Positions 55,041 through 64,000 of a DNA stretch of 64,000 nucleotides are shown here, piece by piece; position 1 is the first letter of the stretch, and each line of letters starts with the position of its first letter. The position numbers and the translations under genes are program-made. A model generated the notes under the pieces. The model was not told the origin of the DNA and ran no database searches. It saw nothing but the letters and a program-made list of their open reading frames with translations. The stretch lies in assembly GCF_001905345.1 (NCBI RefSeq), contig NZ_LFBV01000002.1:1178001-1242000 (forward strand), given 5' to 3'. The stretch comes from Streptomyces uncialis (GTDB taxonomy: Bacteria > Actinomycetota > Actinomycetes > Streptomycetales > Streptomycetaceae).

Positions 55041-55407
55041 CCTCTCGAAACGAGCGGACAGGACAGGGCTTCACCCGCCGGCCGTTGTCACGGACAGCGG
55101 GCCCCGGGCCCTGGGGCCGGGGCGTCATCGTCACTGCTCTGACGCGACAGCAGGGCGGCCATGTGGCAGGTGGCACCCATGCACGGTTGGCCTCCCCGCA
55201 AGGGAGGGATGATCCGCGCGGGTGTTCTCCAGAGCTGTCACACGAGCAAGGTGTGCCGCCGACGGCCCTTACCCGGCCGCCACAGGAACGGGGACTTCCA
55301 CCCCGTCATTCATCACACGCTGTTCAGTTCTCAACGAACGGACGCTTCCTTAGACCCCCTTGTGAAGGGCTTCCGGGCGCACGGAACCAGGTGGCGAAGG
55401 TTCCGCC
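55041..55407 (-). other. long structured 5' leader of the transfer operon
   Basis: About 370 nt between the operator-promoter and the first likely gene. It contains GGAACC...GGTTCC (near 55383), ACGGGG/CCCCGT (near 55285-55303) and CCTCCC/GGGAGG (near 55191-55207) hairpins. A 14-codon frame starting at 55313 (MNDGVEVPVPVAAG) spans one of them. No larger gene is visible. Confidence 0.4.
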
Positions 55408-55456
55408 ACTTGGTTATGCAAGTACCGTAGTCAGCCTCAACTTGGTTATGCAAGTA
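55408..55456 (-). promoter_or_regulatory. tandem operators and promoter of the transfer operon
   Basis: ACTTGGTTATGCAAGTA is present twice (55408-55424 and 55440-55456), 32 bp apart, about three helical turns. Each is a palindrome ACTTG-N6-CAAGT. Between and within them the minus strand reads TTGCAT, 18 bp, TACGGT, a -35/-10 pair. One operator covers the -35 and the other the start point. A third copy precedes the GntR gene, so this is probably its binding site. Confidence 0.7.
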
Positions 55457-55470
55457 GCTCGGGGCATGGA

Positions 55471-55512
55471 AAGACGAAGGACCACCCCGGGTTGAGGGTG
55501 GTCCTTCGTCTT
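55471..55512 (-). terminator. perfect 17-bp hairpin after the GntR gene
   Basis: Arms 55471-55487 and 55496-55512, loop of 8 nt, 31 bp past the repressor stop. It insulates the repressor gene from the transfer promoter. Confidence 0.85.
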
Positions 55513-55543
55513 CTGAGTGGTGAAGCCCTAGGTCAGCGGCGTA

Positions 55544-56329
55544 TCACGCTGATACCGGGACCTCGATCACGTAGCGAAAAATGTGCCTGTCGCACGGGAT
55601 CAGCGAGTCCAGGACCTCAAGCGGTTGCCCATCGGTGTCGTACGCGGTGCGTAGAACGCGAGCTACCGGGACGCCCGGTGGGATGCGCAGGTCGTCGGCC
55701 TCGGTGGGACTTGGCATCCGGATGTCCAGATCCTCAACGAACCGGGCGACTCGGCGTTTGATGGGTCCGTCGGGGTCCTCGATGACAGCGTGCACGCCAC
55801 CGCGAATGCGACGCGGCACTGCGATCGCAGTACCGTTCGCGAGCTGCGTCGAGTAGTACCCGTCAACGAACTGCATCGGCTCTTCGTCCACGGTGAACAG
55901 GCGTCGCCGTACGACGACCGGTGTGTCCCGCTCGACTCCAAGCAGCTCGGCGATCTCTGGCGGTGCCGGCACTTCTGACACGTCCCGGATGTGCTGAACG
56001 GCGCGCTGCCCCTGGGCCGCGGCCTCGGCGTTGAAGTTGGACATGCCGGTCGCCCGGCGGGCCCGGTAGTTGGCGCCGGCGCCCAGCATGCGCACCTGCG
56101 GACGCGGGCGGACGAAGGCGCCCTTCCCCTGGTGCGAGACGACCAGCCCCTCAGAGCGCAGCAGCGCGATGGCCTTCCGGATCGTCGCGCGCGTGGTGTT
56201 GAACCGCTCGGCCAACTGGTTCTCTGAGGGGATCTTGTCGCCAGCCTTCAGTGCCTCCCGGCCGATGTCGTCACGCAGTGCGTCGGCGTACTGCCGGAAG
56301 GGCGGGAGCTTGGGGGTCTGCTCAGACAT
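55544..56329 (-). CDS. GntR/HutC-family repressor, KorSA-like
   Basis: 261 residues from ATG 56329 with TAGGAG upstream. Winged helix-turn-helix (about 15-75: IPSENQLAERFNTTRATIRK) followed by a UTRA ligand domain (about 90-255). In pSAM2, KorSA is a GntR protein that represses the transfer/replication activator and itself. Position and the three matching operators support the same role: keeping the element silent and integrated. Confidence 0.88.
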   Translation of the reverse strand: MSEQTPKLPPFRQYADALRDDIGREALKAGDKIPSENQLAERFNTTRATIRKAIALLRSEGLVVSHQGKGAFVRPRPQVRMLGAGANYRARRATGMSNFNAEAAAQGQRAVQHIRDVSEVPAPPEIAELLGVERDTPVVVRRRLFTVDEEPMQFVDGYYSTQLANGTAIAVPRRIRGGVHAVIEDPDGPIKRRVARFVEDLDIRMPSPTEADDLRIPPGVPVARVLRTAYDTDGQPLEVLDSLIPCDRHIFRYVIEVPVSA

Positions 56330-56346
56330 GGGCTTCTCCTACCCTG

Positions 56347-56362
56347 GCTTGAATACCCAAGT
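56347..56362 (-). promoter_or_regulatory. autoregulatory operator of the GntR gene
   Basis: GCTTG-N6-CAAGT, one base off the two perfect operators at 55408 and 55440, centred about 25 bp upstream of the repressor start. Confidence 0.65.
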
Positions 56363-56394
56363 AAGCGTACTGCGGCCCTGGCCCATTCCCCGGC

Positions 56395-56814
56395 TCAGGA
56401 CGTTGTGTAGGACCAGCCTGACCAGCGCGTCACCGTGATCTCGATGACTGGCCCGTCGGGCCGGGTCTCGGCGTACTGCGGATACTTGCTTGCCAACCAG
56501 TCCAGTGGCGCGTTGCGCTTGTCGTCTTCCAAGACTCGGCCCGAGCCGTCGGCCCGCACCCACCAAAGCCGGGTCCAGTCGTCGTGATACTCGTCCACGA
56601 GCAGACTCACATGGTCGTTCGCGGTGATGTTCCTCAGACGCCGGAGATTCTGGTGACGCTTGGGCTTCTGATCCACCGCGATGGCCACGACATCCCCCTG
56701 TACCGCGAACGTGGCTGGGACCACGTGGGGCGTCCCCTCTTCGTCGGCGGTCGCTAGTCGGAGGACGCGTGCGGATGCGAACCGCCGGCGGGCTTCTGAC
56801 TCGGAGAGCTGCAT
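56395..56814 (-). CDS. PPOX-class F420-dependent enzyme (cargo)
   Basis: 139 residues of the pyridoxamine-oxidase-like fold: RVLRLATADEEGTPHVVPATFAVQGDVVAIAVDQKPKRHQNLRRLRN and WWVRADGSGRVL. Matches the Rv0121/TIGR03668 type, which in actinobacteria uses F420. Lies between the repressor and the right att, outside the core modules, so probably cargo. Substrate unknown. Confidence 0.8.
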   Translation of the reverse strand: MQLSESEARRRFASARVLRLATADEEGTPHVVPATFAVQGDVVAIAVDQKPKRHQNLRRLRNITANDHVSLLVDEYHDDWTRLWWVRADGSGRVLEDDKRNAPLDWLASKYPQYAETRPDGPVIEITVTRWSGWSYTTS

Positions 56815-56944
56815 GGCTCAGTCGTACCCCATCTGAGAGCCGGGGCCAGCCCCTCATGGGCCATACACGGGCCAGGAAGAGCCATCCGTAGCGCGCTCCA
56901 GCGGAATACCCTGGTCAGAGCCCCATCTGTACTCATCTCGGAGG

Positions 56945-57022
56945 CGGTCTTGAAAACCGTCGTGGCAGCGATGTCACCGTGGGTTCAAATCCCACCGTCT
57001 CCGCAGAGGTCAGAGAAGTAGC
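56945..57022. repeat. att site, right (displaced 3' half of tRNA-Ser)
   Basis: 78 bp identical to 43034-43111. Only the anticodon arm onward is present, so this is not a functional tRNA gene. It marks the original chromosomal junction. Confidence 0.92.
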
Positions 57023-57028
57023 CGCGTA

Positions 57029-57060
57029 CAAGGGGTGTCCCGGACCAGGGGCACCCCTTG
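57029..57060. terminator. original terminator of the tRNA-Ser gene
   Basis: CAAGGGGTG and CACCCCTTG arms around TCCCGGACCAGGGG. Same design as the hairpin at 43119-43148, with sequence differences. Confidence 0.65.
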
Positions 57061-57085
57061 CGCGTAGCCGGTGCCGGGAGTGACC

Positions 57086-57751
57086 ATGAGCCGCGCCCAT
57101 CGTCCGACCGCGCGTCCGGCCCGTCCCGACGTGTCCGTCCCCCGGGTCTGGTACGCGTCGTACGGGTCGAACATGAACATGGAGCGGTTCCGGTACTACC
57201 TCACCGGCGGACGGCCGCCGGGAGCCGCGCGCGGTTGTCCGGGGTGCCGTGACCCCCGCCCGCCGGAGCGGTCCGTCCCGGTGCTGTTGCCGGGCGCGCT
57301 GTACTTCGCGACCCTCTCGCCCACCTGGACCGGCGGCCGGGCCTTCCACGACCCGGAAGCCGAGGGCGTGCTGTGGGGGCGCGCCCATCTCGTCACGGCC
57401 GGGCAGTTCTCCGATGTGGCGGCCCAGGAGATGTACCGGCCGCCCGGTACGGACCTCGATCTCACCGAGGTGCTGACCACGGGACGGGCCGCGCTCGGGC
57501 CCGGCCGCTACGAGACCCTGGTCTGCCCCGGGTACCTCGACGATGTCCCGGTGCTGACGTTCACGGCGCCGTGGCGTGCCCGCGAGGTCGAGGTGACGAA
57601 GCCGTCCGGCCCGTATCTGCGGCATCTCGCCGCGGGACTCCTGGAGACCGGCGCGTGGAATGCGGACACCGTGGCCCGCTATCTGGCCGCGGCGCCGGGC
57701 GCGGCCGGGCACTGGACGGCCGGGGAGATCGCCGCCCTGATCCCGAGCTGA
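57086..57751 (+). CDS. gamma-glutamylcyclotransferase-fold protein
   Basis: 221 residues from ATG 57086 (GGGAG upstream). RVWYASYGSNMNMERFRYYL is the YGSN nucleotide/oxyanion loop of the GGCT/AIG2-like fold. It is longer than typical members and has a CPGC insertion near residue 55, perhaps zinc. Members cyclise gamma-glutamyl amides; the substrate is unknown. First chromosomal gene after the element. Confidence 0.7.
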   Translation: MSRAHRPTARPARPDVSVPRVWYASYGSNMNMERFRYYLTGGRPPGAARGCPGCRDPRPPERSVPVLLPGALYFATLSPTWTGGRAFHDPEAEGVLWGRAHLVTAGQFSDVAAQEMYRPPGTDLDLTEVLTTGRAALGPGRYETLVCPGYLDDVPVLTFTAPWRAREVEVTKPSGPYLRHLAAGLLETGAWNADTVARYLAAAPGAAGHWTAGEIAALIPS

Positions 57752-57820
57752 TCCCGAGCTGATCCCGAGTGGTCTCAGGCTGATCCCGCGCTGATCCCCA
57801 GCCGATCCACGCTGATCCCG
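57729..57820. repeat. degenerate 12-bp tandem repeat GCTGATCCCGAG
   Basis: Units beginning at 57738 overlap the GGCT-type gene's stop and continue downstream with decreasing similarity. The rest of 57821-58154 has ATTCT-CCA-AGAAT (57873-57885) and no gene; a promoter for the small secreted protein is expected there. Confidence 0.6.
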
Positions 57821-58154
57821 TGTGTTCCGTACGGACGTTCGGGGCCGAGGTGGCGGTGGGGTGAGGTGTAACGATTCTCCAAGAATGTGCGGAAACGCTT
57901 CGTCTGTTGTGTCCCAAGGGTTTTCAGGGCAGAGGTCGGCGTTCCGAGGGGTTTGAGCCCCTCAGGGTGTTTATCGACTTGTCCTCACGCTTGCGAGGGA
58001 ATCAGGGCTTCCCGCCTGGTTCGCCGGGCATCCGCTGGGCAACTCTGGTCTCGCGACGTTGTGATCCACCTGCGGCAGCCGGCCAACTGCCCGGGTACAG
58101 ACGTACTTTCCGGTGCCCGCACCGGCCCGTACTTTTCTTATGGAGGACATGGAA

Positions 58155-58466
58155 ATGGCACGTATCCGTACCGCCCGCGTTGTCGCCGCTGCCGCCGCTC
58201 TGCCCTTGGCCGCCGCCCTCTTCTCGGGTACGGCCGTCGCCGACAACGGGTCCTTCGCGAACGACGGATCGAACGCCGCCGTGGCGGCCATCTCCGGCGG
58301 TGGTGTCGGTGGCCACAACCTCGGCAACTCCTCCACCACGCAGCAGCAGGCCGTCGGTGACGGCGCCTCGAACCTGAACAGCACCGCGCAGGTGAACGGT
58401 TCCGCCTTCACCGCGATCGACCAGTCCCACAAGTCCGTGGCGGTCAACTTCGTCGACCTCTTCTGA
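58155..58466 (+). CDS. small secreted Asn/Ser/Gly-rich protein
   Basis: 103 residues from ATG 58155, with GGAGG 8 nt upstream. Signal peptide MARIRTARVVAAAAALPLAA to AVA (about 30), then a 70-residue mature chain rich in N, S, G and Q (GNSSTTQQQAVGDGASNLNS), ending HKSVAVNFVDLF. No Cys. The repetitive polar beta-type composition resembles small Streptomyces surface proteins, but it lacks chaplin and rodlin motifs. Function unknown. Confidence 0.7.
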   Translation: MARIRTARVVAAAAALPLAAALFSGTAVADNGSFANDGSNAAVAAISGGGVGGHNLGNSSTTQQQAVGDGASNLNSTAQVNGSAFTAIDQSHKSVAVNFVDLF

Positions 58467-58556
58467 GCGGTCCGCCCCGATGAATCCGTTCCGGGGTGAG
58501 GTGAGCTTCTAGGTCGGGTCCGCCTCACGACGGCGGCTCCATGGGTGGCGTGATCA

Positions 58557-58590
58557 TCTGTGCGGCGGTGCTTCGGCACCGCCGCACAGA
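58557..58590. terminator. 15-bp hairpin with TTCG loop
   Basis: TCTGTGCGGCGGTGC, loop TTCG, GCACCGCCGCACAGA: perfect arms, 90 bp after the secreted-protein stop. The rest of 58467-58860 shows no gene. Confidence 0.85.
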
Positions 58591-58860
58591 CGTTTCTGCG
58601 TCCGGGGCGGTGCATCGGGCACGGGTGCGCGTACGTAGGGCGGTTGTGCGAACGACGCCCGTTCCCTGGTCGTGACAGCGGCGAACCGCCGAGCCCGTGA
58701 ACAACTGACGGCTGACAGCGGACATGGGCCTACCCGGCGGGGCGACGGGATCCGGTCCGGCACGGGACCGGTCCGCGCGCCGAACTGGGCCGGGCGGGGG
58801 CGGGACCTGCGGCATCGGCTGTCGGGCCGCGCCGGGCGGGGGACCGGCGGCGGTCGGCTG

Positions 58861-59517
58861 TCAGGCCGCGATCAGCTCGGGGTCCTCGCGCAGCTTGCCC
58901 AGCGCACGGGACACCGCGCTCTTGACCGTCCCGATCGACACACCGAGCACCGCCGCGGTCTGGGCCTCGCTCAGATCCTCGTAGTACCGCAGTACGACCA
59001 TGGCCCGCTGGCGGGCCGGAAGCTTCATGATCGCGCGCCACATCGCGTCCCGCAGCGCCTGCTGTTCCGCCGGGTCGCTCAGCGGGACGGTCTCCGGCTC
59101 GGGCAGCTCCTCGCAGGCGAACTCGTCGACCTTGCGCTTGCGCCACTGCGACGTCCGCGTGTTCACCAGGGCGCGGCGTACATAGCCGTCGAGGGCACGG
59201 TGGTCCACGATCCGGTCCCACGCGACATACGTCTTCGTGAGGGCGGTCTGGAGCAGGTCCTCGGCGTCGCTCGGGTTCGCCGTCAGCGACCTGGCGGTAC
59301 GCAGCAGAACGGGCCCGCGGGCGCGGACGTACGAGGCGAAGGAGGGGTACGTCAGATGGGTCGCCGGAGCGGGGGCCGAGCCGCCCTGGGCCGGGACCGA
59401 GGTCGTGGTGCCGGACGGTGTCACGCCCGGAACCCGGGTCGGGGCCGCGTGAACCGTGGTCATCGGTGCCACGTGTGTCGATGCGCTGGTGCAGATAGGC
59501 GCGATGGTTGCGGTCAT
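58861..59517 (-). CDS. SigE-family ECF RNA polymerase sigma factor
   Basis: 218 residues. Ser/Thr/Pro-rich leader (1-55), sigma region 2 (FASYVRARGPVLLRTARSLTANPSDAEDLLQTALTKTYVAWDRI) and region 4 (LPARQRAMVVLRYYEDLSEAQTAAVLGVSIGTVKSAVSRALGKLR). This is the actinobacterial SigE-like subfamily (TIGR02983). No anti-sigma gene adjoins it. A -10 element 6 nt before ATG 59517 implies leaderless translation. Confidence 0.9.
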   Translation of the reverse strand: MTATIAPICTSASTHVAPMTTVHAAPTRVPGVTPSGTTTSVPAQGGSAPAPATHLTYPSFASYVRARGPVLLRTARSLTANPSDAEDLLQTALTKTYVAWDRIVDHRALDGYVRRALVNTRTSQWRKRKVDEFACEELPEPETVPLSDPAEQQALRDAMWRAIMKLPARQRAMVVLRYYEDLSEAQTAAVLGVSIGTVKSAVSRALGKLREDPELIAA

Positions 59518-59523
59518 GGCTAC

Positions 59524-59529
59524 ACGCTA
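59524..59529 (-). promoter_or_regulatory. -10 element TAGCGT for the sigma-factor gene (leaderless)
   Basis: On the minus strand TAGCGT-GTAGCC-ATG. Confidence 0.5.
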
Positions 59530-60040
59530 GGTTCGACCCCCGCCTCAGCGGATCGGCCGCAGGTCCCGAAGCCGTGTCCGCCTCAGGTTGTAGGAGCGGT
59601 GGTGCCCCCACCTACTGGAGGTGGAGACCGGTGCACGCCCCCTCGGGGTACAGCCCTGAGAACCCCGGCCCGGGGTCGGCAGCCGGTACCGCGCCGTCCG
59701 AAGAGCGCTCCTGGGCCGTCGGCCTGCCCCTGAACCCCGTGTCGCCGTCCCATCCGTACCCCCCGGCCCGCTCCCGCACCCATGCCCCGAACAGCTCCCC
59801 CCGGATCCGCGGTCATACCTGGGTCGTACCTCGGGCGTACGTGGGAGGCCGATGCCGTACCGGGCGGACAAGTGTCCCGGCGGGTAGTGACATACCGCCC
59901 GGTACGGCCGCAGAATCGCGACACGCACCGCGCACATCCCCACCATGCCCCGCAGGCCGGAAGCCGCACCGCGCACATTCCGCACCACGCCCGCAGGCTG
60001 GAACCCGCACCGCACCGCCGTACCCACTCCGGAGGCCCCC
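59530..60040. repeat. intergenic with a 41-bp direct repeat (59925-60006)
   Basis: Two imperfect copies, each beginning GCACCGCGCACAT, precede the acyl-CoA synthetase. No other gene or clear regulatory box is seen in the 511 bp. Confidence 0.55.
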
Positions 60041-61690
<1,650 letters not shown>

Positions 61691-61709
61691 CCCGGCCCGA
61701 CGGTCGCGT

Positions 61710-61792
61710 GTTTCACGTGAATCATCCGTCCGGTACGCCCGGGTGGGTGTGATTCACGTGAAACACACCCACCCGGGCGTTTCACGTGAAAC
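61710..61792. promoter_or_regulatory. three parS sites and a terminator in a convergent gap
   Basis: GTTTCACGTGAATC (61710-61723), GATTCACGTGAAAC (61751-61764) and GTTTCACGTGAAAC (61779-61792); the third is the exact Streptomyces parS. The middle site exactly fills the spacer of a perfect 16-bp inverted repeat (61735-61750 and 61765-61780), which should form a bidirectional terminator. ParB binds parS to organise origins for segregation. Confidence 0.9.
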
Positions 61793-64000
61793 TCAATTGG
61801 TGCCGATCCGGGCGAGCAGATCCACGATGCGGTCCTGGACCTCGGGGCTGGTCGACCGTTCCGCGAGGAACAGCACGGTCTCACCGGCGGCGAGCCGTGG
61901 CAGTTCGGTCCGGTCGACCGCGGCGGTGTAGACGACGAGCGGCGTACGGTTCAACTGGCCGTTCGCCCGGAGCCAGTCCACGATCCCGGCGCGTCGGCGC
62001 CGGACCTGCATCAGATCCATCACCACGAGGTTCGGTCGCATCTGCGAGGCCAGGGCCACCGCGTCCGCGTCGTTGGCGGCCTGGGCGACCTGCATACCGC
62101 GCCGCTCCAGCGTCGATGTCAGCGCGAGCGCGATCTCGGGGTGCTCCTCGATCAGGAGGACGCGCGGCGGATGCTGCTCGCTGTCCCGGGGCGCCAGGGC
62201 CTTGAGCAGCACAGCCGGATCGGCGCCGTACGCGGCCTCCCGTGTCGCCTGACCGAGCCCGGCCGTGACCAGGACCGGCACCTCGGCGGCGACCGCGGCC
62301 GTCCGCAGCGACTGGAGCGCGGTCCGGGTGATCGGTCCCGTCAGCGGATCGACGAACAGCGCGGCCGGGAAGGCGGCGATCTGCGCGTCGACCTCCTCAC
62401 GCGAGTGCACGATCACCGGACGGTAGCCACGGTCGCTCAACGCCTGCTGGGTGCTCACGTCCGGGGCGGGCCACACCAGCAGCCGACGCGGATTGTCCAG
62501 CGGCTCCGGCGGCAATTCGTCGTCCATCGGCCGGGGATGCGGCTGGTCGGAGACCTCCACCGCCCCGCCCGGACCGTCCAGCGGCTCGGGCCCCTCGTCG
62601 GCGTCCTGGTCCGGCGCCCCTATGGCGTACGACCGGCCGGCCCCGGCCGTCGCGGCTGCGAGCCGCGCCTGGGACGACGACCCCGGCCCGGGCTGCCGCC
62701 CCGGTGCCTGCTGCGGCGGTACGGGAAGCGGCCGTGCCGTCGGTTCGGGCTGCTCGGGACCGGTGTCCGGCCGGGTGCCGAGCTTCCGCCGCCGCCCCGA
62801 ACCTCCGGCGCCCCCACCGAGCGAGCCCTGGCCGCCGGAGCCGCCCTGCGCATCACCGGCGGGCCGTGCCACGGGTACGCCCTGCCCGAGGGTGCGCACG
62901 CTGAAGGCCCGCCCCTGGGTGGAGTCCGGGTCGTACGGGGTGCCGTCCGGGTGGACACCCTGGGGCTGTCCGTCCTGCGCGGCCATCCGCTGCGGAGGCA
63001 GCGGTCCACCGGGCACGGGACCGCCCCAGGCCGTGGTGGGCCGGGCGGGCGGAGCGTGGTGCGGCGGCTGCCCGTGCGGGTCGGCCGGGGCAGGCTGACC
63101 GGGCTGACCGGGACGGCCCGCGCGCGCCGGAGGAACGGGACCGCCGTGCGGAACCCCTGGCTGCTGCCCGGACCCGTCCGGCTGCTGCCCGGTCTGCCCG
63201 GTCCGCCTCTGCGGAAGCTGCTGGGGTGCCTGCGGGGAATGCGGAGGCCGCGGCGGCTGGGGCGGTCCGGCCTGCGCCGGGATGCCCTGACCGTCGGTGC
63301 CCGCCGGGTGGGTCTCGCCGGGGTACGGGGCCTGACCCTGACGCGGGACGGCCCGCGCGGGCGGGACCTGCGGCGGCGGGGGGAACTGCCCCTGCGGCGC
63401 ATGGCCCGGGGCACCGACGGGCGCGCCCTGGGCGGGGAACCCGTCGGGCGGGGTGCCCGCACCGGGAACGCCCTGCGGAGAGGCTTCCGCGTTCGGGAAG
63501 CCGGGGGCGGCATGGTGCGCGGGCGCGTTCGCCCCGGCCCCCTGACCGGGGTGCCCCTGCGGCGCGCCACCCGGCACGGGCACCGGCTGCGGCGGTACGC
63601 CCTGCGGGGAGACGGGGGCACCGGCGGCGGCACCGGGACCGCCGCGTCCACCGGGACCGCCGCGTCCACCGGGACCGCCGCGTCCACCGGGTACGGCGGG
63701 TCCACCAGGTACGGCGGGTCCACCAGGTGCGCCGGGTCCACCGGGTACTTCGGTTCCCTCAGGCGAACCAGGCGCACCCGGTCCGCCACCAGGCATCCCG
63801 GGACCGCCCGGCATCGCGGGACCGTCAGGCATCCCGGCTCCGGGCATGCCATGACCGGCACCGCCTGGGCCGCCCGGACCCGTCGACGGACCTGTGGCCG
63901 GACCCGTCCGCGAATCCGCCGCGCCCGCTCCCGCTCCCGCGCCCATGGCCCTGCGGCGACCGGTGGGCTGTTCCGTGGGGTGGGGCTGGGGCGGGGTGTG
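61793..64000 (-). CDS. receiver-domain protein with long Pro/Gly linker, start outside the window (probable hybrid sensor kinase)
   Basis: The frame stays open to the window edge: upstream of ATG 63946 come 18 more codons ([18 protein letters not shown]). A low-complexity region of more than 350 residues has collagen-like GxP/GxG repeats and PQG/PPQ runs. The C-terminal part (about 480-717 from ATG 63946) holds one degenerate receiver-like fold ([20 protein letters not shown]) and one clearer receiver domain ([20 protein letters not shown], phospho-acceptor region [11 protein letters not shown]). I infer a C-terminal end of a large histidine kinase. Confidence 0.65.
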   Translation of the reverse strand, partial: HTPPQPHPTEQPTGRRRAMGAGAGAGAADSRTGPATGPSTGPGGPGGAGHGMPGAGMPDGPAMPGGPGMPGGGPGAPGSPEGTEVPGGPGAPGGPAVPGGPAVPGGRGGPGGRGGPGGRGGPGAAAGAPVSPQGVPPQPVPVPGGAPQGHPGQGAGANAPAHHAAPGFPNAEASPQGVPGAGTPPDGFPAQGAPVGAPGHAPQGQFPPPPQVPPARAVPRQGQAPYPGETHPAGTDGQGIPAQAGPPQPPRPPHSPQAPQQLPQRRTGQTGQQPDGSGQQPGVPHGGPVPPARAGRPGQPGQPAPADPHGQPPHHAPPARPTTAWGGPVPGGPLPPQRMAAQDGQPQGVHPDGTPYDPDSTQGRAFSVRTLGQGVPVARPAGDAQGGSGGQGSLGGGAGGSGRRRKLGTRPDTGPEQPEPTARPLPVPPQQAPGRQPGPGSSSQARLAAATAGAGRSYAIGAPDQDADEGPEPLDGPGGAVEVSDQPHPRPMDDELPPEPLDNPRRLLVWPAPDVSTQQALSDRGYRPVIVHSREEVDAQIAAFPAALFVDPLTGPITRTALQSLRTAAVAAEVPVLVTAGLGQATREAAYGADPAVLLKALAPRDSEQHPPRVLLIEEHPEIALALTSTLERRGMQVAQAANDADAVALASQMRPNLVVMDLMQVRRRRAGIVDWLRANGQLNRTPLVVYTAAVDRTELPRLAAGETVLFLAERSTSPEVQDRIVDLLARIGTN

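Larger units (their letters stand above)
43034..57022. mobile_element. AICE: integrative and conjugative element in tRNA-Ser, 13.9 kb
   Basis: Bounded by 78-bp direct repeats, 13,911 bp apart. Module order from the left: integrase, Xis, replication (DUF3987, prim-pol), FtsK-type TraSA, basic membrane protein, small spd-type genes, GntR repressor, PPOX cargo. No relaxase or type IV secretion genes exist, so transfer would be by double-stranded DNA translocation, as known for pSAM2. All genes read on the minus strand. All modules look intact, so the element may be active. Confidence 0.92.

Noticed and set aside
55269..55313. 14-codon frame in the transfer leader as a gene
   Set aside because: No ribosome-binding site and no conservation evidence; mentioned only as part of the leader.
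56945..57003. Second tRNA-Ser gene
   Set aside because: Only the 3' half from the anticodon arm is present; it is the att duplicate.

Overview
The base composition (GC-rich, third codon positions almost always G or C), gene content and promoter style point to a Streptomyces chromosome. The gene order (cydCD, sensor kinase, M23 peptidase, ABC transporters, serS, pheA, copper genes, PepP, S1C protease) matches from memory the S. coelicolor region to one side of oriC. Seven DnaA boxes between serS and pheA, three more upstream of kptA, and ParB-binding parS sites fit an origin-proximal location.

Layout. 1-9.9 kb: end of a CydC-type exporter, a DevS-like GAF sensor kinase, a secreted M23 peptidase, a HAD phosphatase, an F420-type LLM oxidoreductase, a secreted serine beta-lactamase-fold hydrolase and a coupled one-carbon pair fchA-folD. 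10-17.6 kb: KptA RNA 2'-phosphotransferase, an EphD-like hydrolase/SDR fusion and an operon of two ABC ATPases and two ABC-2 permeases. 18.2-22.2 kb: HAD phosphatase, serS, a DnaA-box cluster and pheA. 22.3-28.1 kb: a one-direction copper/heme operon (YcnI, SCO1, PCuAC, CopC-CopD fusion, Dyp peroxidase). 28.5-42.9 kb: ordinary chromosomal genes including RsbW-like ATPases, a SpoIIE-type phosphatase with an altered metal motif, PepP, GDPD and an HtrA-like protease.

43.0-57.0 kb: a 13.9-kb actinomycete integrative and conjugative element (AICE, pSAM2-like) inserted in the 3' half of a tRNA-Ser(UGA) gene. It is bounded by 78-bp direct repeats. All of its genes lie on the minus strand: PPOX cargo, GntR/UTRA repressor, small transfer genes, SpdB-like membrane proteins, an FtsK/TraSA translocase, a prim-pol plus DUF3987 replication pair, Xis and a tyrosine integrase. 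The repressor gene has an operator of the form ACTTG-N6-CAAGT in front of it, and two perfect copies flank a promoter for the transfer operon, so a KorSA-type switch can be read directly. Two non-coding stretches contain long inverted repeats and iteron-like motifs and are candidate origins.

57.1-64 kb: a GGCT-fold protein, a small secreted protein, a SigE-family ECF sigma factor, an acyl-CoA synthetase, and the C-terminal part of a large receiver-domain protein continuing beyond the window. Between the last two, convergent, genes sit three parS sites. One of them exactly fills the gap between the arms of a 16-bp perfect inverted repeat, making a combined parS/terminator.
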